Part shown: positions 39,310 to 44,397 of the stretch, piece after piece
Layout: every line of letters begins with the position of its first letter
Position numbering within the stretch: position 1 is the stretch's first letter
From: Lumbricus terrestris
Lineage: Eukaryota > Annelida > Clitellata > Crassiclitellata > Lumbricidae
DNA: 64,000 nucleotides
Assembly (NCBI GenBank): GCA_949752735.1
Contig: OX457044.1
Location: 20,501,521-20,565,520 of the forward strand
Reading direction: 5' to 3'
Notes under the pieces: generated by a model
What the model was told of the DNA's origin: nothing
Seen by the model: only the letters and a program-made list of their open reading frames with translations
Databases searched by the model: none
Position numbers and translations under genes: made by a program

Positions 39310-39543
39310 TTTAAGTTTGACTTTGTGATCTTTATTTCCGTAGTAGTAGTTTAAACCGTGATATATAGTATGCTGCCTCTGAGCGCCGCAGATGAGTCTC
39401 TCTCTTTCTGCCAAAGGCGCTTCATAAATTTACGATTGCACAATAATAAGATCTACGCCCGTGTGTCTGTTAGTATTTAGACCAAGAGCTTCAGTCGTCT
39501 CCAAGCGATCTTCTCTACGATTGTGCTACAGTCTGCTCAGAAG
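15564..39543 (+). CDS. TBC1D2/Armus-like Rab GTPase-activating protein gene (19 exons, 3' end uncertain)
   Basis: The exons encode about 919 residues, close to the roughly 920-930 residues of vertebrate TBC1D2. The order is a PH domain (about residues 22-125), a Pro/Ser-rich linker, a coiled coil (about 350-470), a conserved bridging segment, and a TBC domain (about 600-845). The TBC domain keeps both catalytic fingers: the arginine finger IYMDLMR in exon 14 and the glutamine finger GYCQG in exon 15, so it should be an active RabGAP. Members of this family accelerate GTP hydrolysis on Rabs such as Rab7 and act on endosome, lysosome and junction trafficking. That role is family knowledge and the Rab target here is inferred. 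Intron phases agree at every junction except exon 5/6, where the limits are uncertain. Introns are filled with repeats. The gene may end at a TAG at 40196 or continue into the propeller exons. TBC1D2 versus TBC1D2B was not resolved. Confidence 0.9.
15871..16511 (+). mobile_element. Internally deleted piggyBac-like element
   Basis: Perfect 16-bp ends CCCTCGGAGGCTAACC and GGTTAGCCTCCGAGGG, followed inward by a GGGGTG...CACCCC second inverted motif. TTAA sits directly at the left end and two bases beyond the right end. Inside, piggyBac transposase traces remain: FRRLSTANEA, an acidic run (ENDDSDDDNEEF, ELDNVEIDDIIDLAY) and a C-terminal CGKHATKRFLC-type cysteine stretch. The catalytic middle is missing, so it is non-autonomous. 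Confidence 0.75.
17035..17395. repeat. TGAC/TTAC/TGAT tetranucleotide microsatellites
   Basis: (TGAC)n from 17040, (TTAC)n near 17225, (TGAT)n at 17350-17390. Confidence 0.93.
17625..18870 (+). repeat. CTTGCCTTAC-type satellite, interrupted by a MITE
   Basis: About 1.2 kb of 5- and 10-bp CCTTG/CCTTA words, most regular at 18530-18800 where a 35-40-bp higher-order unit (TTGCCTCACCTTATC) repeats. Its frames (LPYLALPCLT) are repeat translation. The MITE at 17787-18000 is inserted in it. Confidence 0.93.
17787..18000. mobile_element. MITE-like element (CAGGGGCGGCGC ... GCGCCGCCACTG)
   Basis: About 214 bp with inverted ends CAGGGGCGGCG and GGCGCCGCCACTG, inserted in the CCTTG satellite. Confidence 0.75.
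18910..18944 (-). mobile_element. Transposon terminus providing the exon 2 acceptor
   Basis: TTTTTTGGCCCACCCTGCAG matches the conserved end (TTTTTTGGCCCACCCTGTAT) of the family seen at 31010, 43376 and 62222. Here its pyrimidine run and CAG form the 3' splice site of RabGAP exon 2. Confidence 0.6.
18945..19128 (+). CDS. RabGAP exon 2: PH domain core
   Basis: Encodes IGRLMFRRRLWFVLDD and the following PH strands, ending at CQFTI. The motif RxLWFVLDD is typical of PH strands 2-3. The acceptor is CCCTGCAG and the donor AT|GTTAGT; it enters in phase 1 and leaves in phase 2. The acceptor lies in a sequence that resembles a transposon terminus (see findings). Confidence 0.88.
20045..20480. repeat. 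GATGACGTGAGAT-type minisatellite
   Basis: Degenerate GAGATGAGATGACG words with a roughly 30-50-bp higher-order unit (GATGGAATGAAATAAGATGACG). Confidence 0.9.
20785..21049. mobile_element. CAGTGGCGTAG-family MITE, copy 2
   Basis: Decayed ends AAGTGGCGCAGCC and TCTACGCCCCTG; the centre contains GGCCGGATGCCCTTTCTGAC, shared with the copies at 27474, 30239 and 53755 in opposite orientation. Confidence 0.75.
21245..21466 (-). mobile_element. tRNA-derived SINE
   Basis: Nearly full-length copy, - strand, with a decayed B box (GGTTTGAATCC). The 5' end (GGGGGCAGGGTGGTGTAGTG) is at 21466. Confidence 0.85.
21672..21744 (+). CDS. RabGAP exon 3: end of PH domain
   Basis: Acceptor TTTGCAG and donor CAG|GTGAGT. 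The residues end in MIWLLALQ, the C-terminal PH helix with its conserved tryptophan, and continue in exon 4 as SLRNR. The first base completes an isoleucine codon begun by exon 2. Confidence 0.88.
21880..22300 (+). repeat. Purine-rich (GGAGAAGAA) tract
   Basis: About 400 bp with almost only A and G on the + strand, imperfect GGAGAAGGA repeats; the frames are repeat translation. Such tracts can form triplex structure (inference). Confidence 0.9.
23061..23159 (+). CDS. RabGAP exon 4: PH helix end and Ala-rich linker
   Basis: Thirty-three codons between TTTTTCCAG and GAG|GTAAGT, phase 0 on both sides. SLRNRCSHS finishes the PH helix; the rest is a low-complexity Ala/Ser/Pro linker. Confidence 0.8.
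23325..23540 (+). mobile_element. tRNA-derived SINE
   Basis: Starts TGGGGCGCGGTGGC, B box GGTTCGAATCC, ends GGGGCGCTATAACAAGTGCA and an ACATACAAACAAA tail. The A-box half is shortened. Confidence 0.88.
23786..24164 (+). CDS. RabGAP exon 5: proline/serine-rich linker
   Basis: Starts after TTCTTACAG in phase 0 with ADEKVSLDGEG. It then runs through a polyproline stretch, a Ser/Pro-rich segment, and a basic segment that includes RYWFEKYQHQKRINRIF. The 3' limit is uncertain: either a GC donor (CAAG|GCACGT) at 24164 or a GT donor at 24168. The linker is probably disordered; the polyproline run could bind SH3 or EVH1 domains (inference). Confidence 0.75.
24825..25028 (+). CDS. RabGAP exon 6: acidic linker (5' limit uncertain)
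   Basis: Only one frame is open through this block. It encodes VDDLIGLPFHELCFGWEPG and an acidic/polar tail ending TCTTTCCA|GTAAGTG in phase 2. Possible acceptors are at 24796, 24824 (CAAATCTAG) and 24841. The 24825 start matches a phase-2 end of exon 5 and the 24842 start matches a phase-1 GC-donor end. I recognise no domain in it. Confidence 0.65.
25787..25885 (+). CDS. RabGAP exon 7: start of coiled coil
   Basis: Acceptor CCATCAG, donor CT|GTAAGT, phase 2 in and out. The residues include ELIGQLVELENQLL, a heptad-like leucine pattern. Both junctions match exons 6 and 8 in phase. Confidence 0.85.
26285..26965 (+). repeat. 15-bp minisatellite (GGTGTTAATGGAAGT)
   Basis: About 45 copies of GGTGTTAATGGAAGT with variants, filling the end of the intron before RabGAP exon 8. 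Because the unit is 15 bp, several frames stay open (for example VLMEV repeats), but the product is not a plausible protein. Confidence 0.93.
26977..27114 (+). CDS. RabGAP exon 8: coiled coil
   Basis: Acceptor GTTTGTAG follows a long 15-bp minisatellite; donor CCAG|GTCAGA. It encodes a strongly charged helix (KRDQIIKELDLKIKEMEKEQ), a clear coiled-coil sequence. Phase 2 in and out. Confidence 0.88.
27474..27754 (+). mobile_element. CAGTGGCGTAG-family MITE, copy 3
   Basis: Ends CAGTGGTGTAG and CTACGCCACTG; shares TGTTGGGTTGGTGTCAGAAA with copies 4 and 5. Confidence 0.8.
27918..28043 (+). CDS. RabGAP exon 9: coiled coil, TBC1D2-like
   Basis: Acceptor ATTACAG, donor AAAAG|GTCAGA. TQFLSREIRHLSHLR resembles the NRFLNSEI block found before the TBC domain in the TBC1D2 family, which is the main reason for that family call together with the PH/TBC order. 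Confidence 0.88.
28160..28430 (+). mobile_element. Second SINE family
   Basis: Contains a B-box-like GGTTCAAGCCCC, then GACCTTGGGCAAGTTGCTTA, GGCAACGGGAAACCACCTCA and CAGAGGCGTAAGGCAAATGA, ending in CATCATCATTATCG. It shares the CTTGGGCAAGT block with the main SINE family. Confidence 0.65.
28511..28643 (+). CDS. RabGAP exon 10: bridge region
   Basis: Acceptor CTCCTCAG, donor ACG|GTTAGT, phase 2 in and 0 out. It contains NYVYLLQSC, matching the conserved KYxxLLQ block of TBC1D2-type proteins. Confidence 0.88.
29714..29784 (+). CDS. RabGAP exon 11: bridge region
   Basis: A 71-bp exon between CTGTCTAG and CTG|GTAAAA encoding HRYRVQELLAEARLTNPSL. A second frame is also open, but only this one joins exons 10 and 12 in phase. 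Confidence 0.75.
30239..30500 (+). mobile_element. CAGTGGCGTAG-family MITE, copy 4
   Basis: Complete ends CAGTGGCGTAG and CTACGCCACTG; 262 bp. Confidence 0.85.
30810..31032 (-). mobile_element. DNA transposon fragment (CAGGGTGAGTCAAAAAAG end)
   Basis: The - strand starts at the CAGGGTG terminus (about 31030) and runs through CCAATATCGTAGCCAGAAGT and AATTTCGAAACGAAATTTCA to AAAACGCAACGCAACAAAAG. The copy at 43177-43395 is the same length and orientation. Confidence 0.75.
31136..31176 (-). mobile_element. SINE 3' tail fragment next to RabGAP exon 12
   Basis: GGGAGCGCCTCTGAGTAGTT then TTGAAGGGGCGCTATATAAA on the - strand. Similar solo tails occur at 24258, 30656, 32224, 37157, 40388 (+), 42212 (+), 50040, 52450 and 54970 (+). 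Confidence 0.7.
31194..31377 (+). CDS. RabGAP exon 12: pre-TBC conserved block
   Basis: Acceptor TTGTTCAG, donor ACA|GTAAGA. DQYGFRHVF matches the xxYGFRTV block just before the TBC domain of the family; a tryptophan further on sits where WENY occurs. A SINE tail ends only about 18 bp upstream of the acceptor. Confidence 0.88.
32279..32431 (+). CDS. RabGAP exon 13: start of TBC domain
   Basis: Acceptor TTGTTCAG, donor CTG|GTTAGC, phase 0 both sides. MKQLCRRGIPVQFRSDAWK is the canonical TBC motif A (RxGIPxxxRxxxW). Fifty-one codons. Confidence 0.93.
32490..32712 (+). repeat. CTATGC/CATAC pentamer array 1 with leader
   Basis: A leader AGAAGAATGAGAAGTGC and GCCGTTCAGTCTxTATAC is followed by TATGC pentamers, then CATAC. 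The leader is shared with the array at 33341. Confidence 0.9.
33166..33255 (+). CDS. RabGAP exon 14: arginine finger
   Basis: Acceptor GTGTTTAG, donor GGA|GTAAGT, phase 0 both sides, 30 codons. IYMDLMRTMP fits the IxxDxxRT motif whose arginine completes the Rab active site. The exon is flanked on both sides by related CTATGC-type repeat arrays. Confidence 0.93.
33341..33946 (+). repeat. CTATGC/CATAC pentamer array 2 with the same leader
   Basis: Same leader as array 1, then about 560 bp of CTATGCCATACTATG words with an internal roughly 195-bp duplication (TTACTGTACTATACTATATT and TTACTGTACCATACTATATT blocks at about 33460 and 33648). Frames such as MLCYAMLCH are repeat translation. Confidence 0.9.
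34042..34166 (+). CDS. RabGAP exon 15: glutamine finger
   Basis: Acceptor GTTAAG, donor TG|GTAAGT. Encodes MKEVLQAFSIHNPEVGYCQG and then LLFLDTEDAFW. The YCQG glutamine replaces the Rab glutamine in catalysis in this family. Phase 0 in, 2 out; the split codon is the W of DAFW. Confidence 0.95.
35205..35415 (+). CDS. RabGAP exon 16: TBC domain, C-terminal half
   Basis: Acceptor TTCTTAAG, donor TTTCCAG|GTAAGC. Encodes VDQEVLKELISQKLPRLHQH and LNWFLAIFFDVVPFQ, standard TBC motifs. Seventy codons plus one base. The donor is the first member of a tandem array of near-identical donor sites. Confidence 0.95.
35404..35830 (+). repeat. Tandem array of 5' splice sites (about 26-30 bp unit, 13-15 copies)
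   Basis: The unit is TTTTCCAG|GTAAGCCATGG plus AGCATC. It begins with the true exon 16 donor and is repeated through the first 400 bases of the intron. About nine copies keep an intact AG|GTAAG or AG|GTGAG. Reading on from the true donor in frame meets TAA within about ten codons, so use of a later copy would truncate the protein. Confidence 0.9.
36040..36625 (+). repeat. Imperfect roughly 75-85-bp tandem repeat carrying TGACGTCAC
   Basis: About eight copies share GTGACGTCAC (often as TTGTGACGTCACTTCGATT), GATTATGATACAAA, CTACCATTATA and AAGTTCATTTTGAGAATA. The TGACGTCA core is the cyclic-AMP response element palindrome. Confidence 0.85.
36636..36688. repeat. Perfect inverted repeat, 26-bp arms, 1-bp spacer
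   Basis: The arm TTACAAAGAAGATGAACGAT (first 20 bases) and its exact complement meet at GATTCTAAAATTTAGAATC. It directly follows the TGACGTCAC array in the RabGAP intron. Confidence 0.95.
37610..37789 (+). CDS. RabGAP exon 17: TBC domain
   Basis: Acceptor TTTCCTAAG, donor AAG|GTAAGC, phase 0 both sides, 60 codons. LLRIWDCFLLEGPKVLFRFS is the well-conserved RxWDxxxxEGxxxLFR motif near the end of TBC domains. Confidence 0.95.
38060..38243. mobile_element. MITE-like element (CAGGGCTGTTTGAAGG ... AAAAAGCCCTG)
   Basis: Ends CAGGGCT and AGCCCTG; contains AATTTTTAGAACTGCACAAC, ACTTCCAATCGGA and TTTTAACTGTACAGAAGTGC. A second copy is nested in the MITE at 53755-54226. Confidence 0.75.
38469..38609 (+). 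CDS. RabGAP exon 18: C-terminal helical tail
   Basis: Acceptor ATTTACAG, donor GAG|GTAAGT, phase 0 both sides. AFEDLKPFP corresponds to the xFxDLNPFP block after TBC1D2-type TBC domains, followed by a basic coiled-coil-like tail. Confidence 0.9.
39046..39312. repeat. (CA)n and (AAT)n microsatellites
   Basis: (CA)n at 39050-39110 and (AAT)n at 39243-39309. Confidence 0.95.
39481..39543 (+). CDS. RabGAP exon 19: tail
   Basis: Acceptor GTATTTAG, donor AAG|GTGAGT, phase 0 both sides, 21 codons (TKSFSRLQAIFSTIVLQSAQ). It has no stop codon, so at least one further exon must follow. Confidence 0.65.
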
Positions 39544-39688
39544 GTGAGTCAGTCCCAAACACTTAGCATAAAATTATGATGAGAAGAAAGGAAGCTGAAA
39601 TGGCTGAACAAAACTGAATTGATTCTATACCCGTGTATGGCTGTATGACAGTATGCGTTAGGAACCATAGAATGATCTCACATGGTAT

Positions 39689-39872
39689 TGTTTGTATGTG
39701 CACTTGTTATAGCGCCCCTTGAAGAACTCTACTCAGAGGCGCTCCCGACTGCAGAGCGGACACTGCATCGGAGTTTCACGCCGAAGCGCTGAGCAATTGT
39801 GAGTGAAGAACTTGCCCAAGGTCCCTACGCGACGACTTGAGGTTCGAACCTCGAACCTTCCGGCTTCAACGC
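39689..39872 (-). mobile_element. tRNA-derived SINE (5' truncated)
   Basis: Tail, body and the B-box region (GGTTCGAGGTTCGAACC) present; the A-box end is missing. Confidence 0.85.
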
Positions 39873-40099
39873 GTGCATGCATGTATCATAACATTGTGTA
39901 CAACTCTACAGCAGTTGTGCTGAACTTAAAGTAAGTAAGTAAGCAGCCTTTAATTGCATGTGACAAGGGCACACGGATTTACCTGCATCTCCAGTGAGAC
40001 TAACGTAACACTATTTAATATTTATTGGCAACAGAACACGTATTCCTGTCGCGACAGAATTAAGCTGGTAATTCTGACCCATGGTTGTATTTGGAACAG

Positions 40100-40198
40100 G
40101 ACTTGTCTGGTTGTTTCTCGGCTGCCAAACCCTGGCCAAGGTCAACGTTCTCGACTGTCGAGATGGGTTTGCTCGTCCAGTTCAGGATGCCAAGGTAG
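40100..40198 (+). CDS. Candidate next exon after RabGAP exon 19 (terminal, or internal to 40194)
   Basis: After acceptor TTGGAACAG the phase-0 frame reads DLSGCFSAAKPWPRSTFSTV and ends MPR then TAG at 40196. It could be the RabGAP terminal exon. Alternatively it is an internal exon ending MP-AG|GTAGAC at 40194, whose phase 2 fits the exon at 42578. No AATAAA signal follows within the next few hundred bases, which weakly favours an internal exon. Confidence 0.4.
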   Translation, partial: DLSGCFSAAKPWPRSTFSTVEMGLLVQFRMPR

Positions 40199-41303
40199 AC
40201 CACTGACATAATACATTCATACAATACACACATGCATATAATTATAACAATAACAACATACTTTCCGGCAGATGCTAACCGTTAAGAGGAGTGACCTCTA
40301 ACAGGGCTGCAAGGTATAGCCATGACTCTACCAAGATCCTTCCTTACTAAACTTAAAACTGTTCCTTTTGGGCACATTGGAGTCGAGAGCGCCTCTGGGT
40401 AGCTTTGTTTTATTTGAAGGAGCGCTATATAAATGTCCGAATCATGGGCGCCCGCAGAAATTTTCGCAGGGGGGGGCAAAATGTTTACAATAGTTGCGAT
40501 TAAATTTTGTAGTAGCAAGAGCTTGAAAATGCAATGCTGCATGGAAATTAGGAATACGGGTATTTTTCAAAGAGGTTTCTTATGCAAATTTCTCAGTTTC
40601 ATTTTGTGCATAATTTTTAATATGAATAGTTTCCTTAGAAATTTGTTACAGATCAAATAGCAGATCTATGCTAAAAAGTAGTTTCCTAAAGATGCGCTAT
40701 ATAATTCCATAGAATGAACGAATGACTAAATGAACGAAAAAGGTGTCCGTTTGCAAGGGGCAATAAATTATTGCTCCTTTAGCTGCATGCTTCTAAAGCG
40801 CCACTCGAAAGCCAATCGCAGGGCAACAGCAGTTTCACATGTTCTGCATCAAGTCAGAAGCCTATTCCAAAGAGTAGTCAGAAAGAGGTCCGAGTCTGGT
40901 AGCCAGAGGGCCAGAGTAACTGTTAATGCGGGTGTCGTTTAGGAAGGTGGAGGATCTGAGGATCAGATGAGTGTGGGTATCAATTCTTTTTAACAGATCT
41001 CTTTGTGAGTTTTGGGTTTAAATCCTGAGGCGTGATAACCAGAGCCAAGTTTATCTACAGTTTGACCTCCCTGAATTCTGTACTGGCAGCTTGTTAAATG
41101 GACAAAATAGAGCCTGGCTTATAGCGGACTTGGTTTACATAATTACAATGCTGGTGAATAAGCAGATCTCCCTGATGAAATTTCAGTGTACTTTGAGAAA
41201 TTTTTTAATTTTTACGTTAGTATTTAATTTTTTGCAGTTGTGATTAATTGCATTACAGCTGGATTCCACTTAAGTAGGCCATAATCGATAGGCCTGCTGT
41301 TTG

Positions 41304-41581
41304 CATGGGTGCCCACAGAAAGGTTGAAAGCCAAAGGTCATTGTAAGAGTTTTTAGAAAGAGCTTGAACATGCAAGGCAGAAAGTTATAAAAGCATGTTT
41401 ATTTCTATAGAGATCTCTAAAATGTGGATTTTTGACTTTCATTGTCTGTATCATTCGTATCAATGGTGCATTAATGCAAAGAAATTTGTTAAAAACCCAA
41501 AAGCAGTAGTTAAAAAAACATAGGTTTCAATTTTCCAGGGGGGGCAAGTGCCCCCCTTGCCCCTATGTGCGGGCGCCCATG
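41304..41581. mobile_element. MITE-like element with GGGCGCCC ends
   Basis: Starts CATGGGTGCCCACAGAAAGG, ends GGGGGGCAAGTGCCCCCC and TGTGCGGGCGCCCATGG; relative of 8242-8630. Confidence 0.75.
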
Positions 41582-41649
41582 GTCCGAATGACTGAATGAA
41601 TGGAAGAAAAGTGGGATATAGGGTGATCTGTACATGCTCTGTACATTTG

Positions 41650-41872
41650 TGGGGCGCGGTGGTGTAGTGGTGGCGTCGTTGCCTTGAAGCCGGAAGGTTC
41701 GAGGTTCGAATCCACCTCAAGTCGCCGCGTAAGGACCTTGGGCAAGTCCTTCACTCACAATTGCTCAGCGCTTCGGCGTGAAACTCCGCTGCAGTGTCCG
41801 CTCTGCATTCGGGAGCGCCTCTGAGTAGAGAGAGCTTGAAGGGGCGCTATAACAAGTGCACATACAAACAAA
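41650..41872 (+). mobile_element. tRNA-derived SINE (full length)
   Basis: GGGGCGCGGTGGTGTAGTGG at the start (A box TGGTGTAGTGG), B box GGTTCGAATCC, body, GGGGCGCTATAACAAGTGCA tail. The clearest copy of the family. Confidence 0.92.
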
Positions 41873-42577
41873 TGAGGACCGAGTGCCTTCTTGAAGCGAA
41901 ACGCTCACAGACAGGAAGCTAGTGTAGAGAACAAAGAGCAGGTATGATAATTATGGTCTCGGTAAGAGAGTCCACTTGCAGCAAATATGTGACAAGAGAA
42001 ACCCCCTCTGAATTTGTGCAACTGGATATGCATTGCGTAGCAATAGAGGACAACAATAATTATCTTCTCACTGTTTAATTAACCAGATGATGATGATCGC
42101 AATCCTTTAATATTCAGTCCTATACGTACTTTAAATGAGAAACCTAACTCAAATCTAACTTAAGAACTTCTGCAGCACCATTGCAATGCTCGTTATTTGG
42201 CCGCGCTGAGGTTGGGAGCGCCTCTGAGTAGCCCTCTTGAAGAGGCGCTATATAAATGCATCTAATCAATGAATGAATGCAACAGTAGAACATTTAGCAC
42301 CGTTTCATGCAAATCCAGCCACATATAATTATGATTTACTTAGATATGCATGTTCGTTTTGAATGTAGCCTATACGTGCAATTGGGTTCAGTATTCCGTA
42401 TTCTAAGAAGAGATCTATTTTACTTGAGCATTTCGTCTGTTGTTAAACTCAGTGCGTTATTACATCATGCTCTACGTTTGGTTAGAAATTAATTCGCAAC
42501 ATTCAGACTCGTAATAAATTATTCTTTGCGTTTCTTTGGTGAGTAGTTTGACTCGAGAGTTCTCTGCGCATTCGCAG

Positions 42578-42641
42578 TTGGTGGAATGATCCTCGTTTCC
42601 ACGTTATCCCGACATCTATCGGCATACTCCAGCAGAAAGTT
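42578..42641 (+). CDS. Candidate exon, owner and frame uncertain
   Basis: Acceptor CATTCGCAG, strong donor GTT|GTAAGT. One frame gives WWNDPRFHVIPTSIGILQQK, joining the 40194 donor as SWWND and ending in phase 0. A second frame ends in phase 2 and would join the exon at 43468, but needs a phase-1 donor upstream. A weaker donor at 42667 (AT|GTAGGT) would let the first frame join 43468. I do not recognise the peptide. Confidence 0.4.
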
Positions 42642-42825
42642 GTAAGTATTACAGACTTGCTATTCATGTAGGTCCTCACCTTGTCACCTTGTGCTTTCAG
42701 TTCCTTGAACTCTAGCGACCGTCATGACCAGTTTTGTAGGTCTTAGACGTTAATAAATGGCATTTTGATTTGATTTGACTTGATTTTAGGTCAGTCATGC
42801 ACGGTCAGTCTGGTAATTGGTCGTT

Positions 42826-42895
42826 CAGTCAGCCAGCCAGCCAGCCAGTCAGTCAGTCAGTCAGTCAGCCAGTCAGTCAGTCGGTCAGTCAGTTA
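42826..42895. repeat. AGTC microsatellite
   Basis: (CAGT/CAGC)n tetramers. Confidence 0.9.
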
Positions 42896-43176
42896 GATAT
42901 ACATGGATACACATGTATATTAGATAGTTTACAGCGTATAAGAATGGTCAGTTTTTCCGCTTAAATGTAATGTGGTGAAGCGTCATCTTATGTGGCTTCT
43001 GATTACGATGTAATTACTGAAGTAAAAAACCTGATCTACTCAAAAGAGTTTGTTAAAAAATACAGTATTATCTGTGGTTATCTTGATGCAGATAGATTTA
43101 GTCACTCCAATAATTAGACCAAATTATGCTCCCGATCTCGGCGCGATTCCGACACCAGCTCCTACTCCTAGTCCCT

Positions 43177-43395
43177 ACTTTTTGTTGCGTCACGTTTTTG
43201 AATCGTCAAAAAACGGTGGGTGGCCTCACTAAAAGTTATATAACTTTTGTTCTGTTTGAAATATTTTGATGAAATCTGGCCATAATGTGTAGATATGAAT
43301 TGTCTATAAGTCTGTAAAATTTCATTTCGAAATTCCTACTTAGGGTCAAGATATTGGCAAAAAACCTAGGAGTCCTTTTTTGGCCCACTCTGTAT
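43177..43395 (-). mobile_element. DNA transposon fragment (CAGAGTGGGCCAAAAAAGG end)
   Basis: Same family and length as 30810-31032; the terminus is at about 43394. It ends about 70 bp before propeller exon 1. Confidence 0.75.
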
Positions 43396-43467
43396 AAGTG
43401 ATATTGGTACGCTATATACAGTAGACCATTCGTTTCACGCATCTTCCCATTTTGTCTGCTGCTGCAG

Positions 43468-43588
43468 CCGACTTCTGTGGACGCTGTCTCTGAATGATGT
43501 CGTCCTCTGCATCAGCAGCCGACAACAAAGGAATGATGACTGGACCGTGTTCGCGGGACTGGGCGATGGAACAATGGCCGTCATCGAG
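43468..43588 (+). CDS. Propeller exon 1 (first recognised blade)
   Basis: Acceptor TGCTGCAG, donor GAG|GTCAGT. RLLWTLSLNDVVLCISS followed by VFAGLGDGTMAVIE has the typical strand pattern of a propeller blade. It enters in phase 2; the other frames have stops. Confidence 0.82.
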
Positions 43589-44309
43589 GTCAGTATCAGC
43601 TGGAGTTTGTCTTTGCATGGTTGGTTCAATTCTAGGGTTATATTTTATTATTCCATATTTGGGATCCCTCCATCCATCCATCCATTCATTCATTCATTCA
43701 TTCATTCACTCATTCATTCATTCATTCACTCACTCATTCATTCATTCATTCATTCATTCACTCACTCATTCATTCATTCACTCACTCACTCACTCACTCA
43801 TTCATTCATTCATTCATCCATTCTGTGGGCTTATATTTCTTTCAAGAAACCTACTCCGAAGAGCTCCCACCCAGCCCTGGAAAAAGCATGAAGATTTGAG
43901 ATGTTCATGAATTGGTCAGACGTATTAAACGCGGCTTTGAAGGAAGGTCATTCCAGATGGACAGCCCTACAACCATTCCAGTGTTGTTCCATCTCATGGT
44001 TGTTCCATCTCAGAGTTCCATGGTTCCAGCTCAGTGTTCAATTCAAAGTCCTATCCCAAAGTGAAGATCACCGGGTTCCATCCATCCTAGTGTCCCATCC
44101 CAGGTTTACCTCTAAGGGTTCCATCCCCGCTGTTTTTTCCGTCTCAGGGTCTGATTCCAAGGTCCAAGCCCAGGGTTCCAGCTCTGAGTCCCATTGCAGG
44201 GTTCTGTCCAGTAGTTCCATTCCAGAATTCCATTCCAGGTTCAATCTCATTCAGGAGATTTGCATTAGGCTATGTGTAGAATAGTCTAAGTGGGCAATCC
44301 TGGAAACAC

Positions 44310-44397
<88 letters not shown>

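Noticed and set aside
41650..41740. Possible functional tRNA gene
   Set aside because: A- and B-box-like motifs belong to a SINE head; there is no cloverleaf I could fold, and several copies share the SINE tail.
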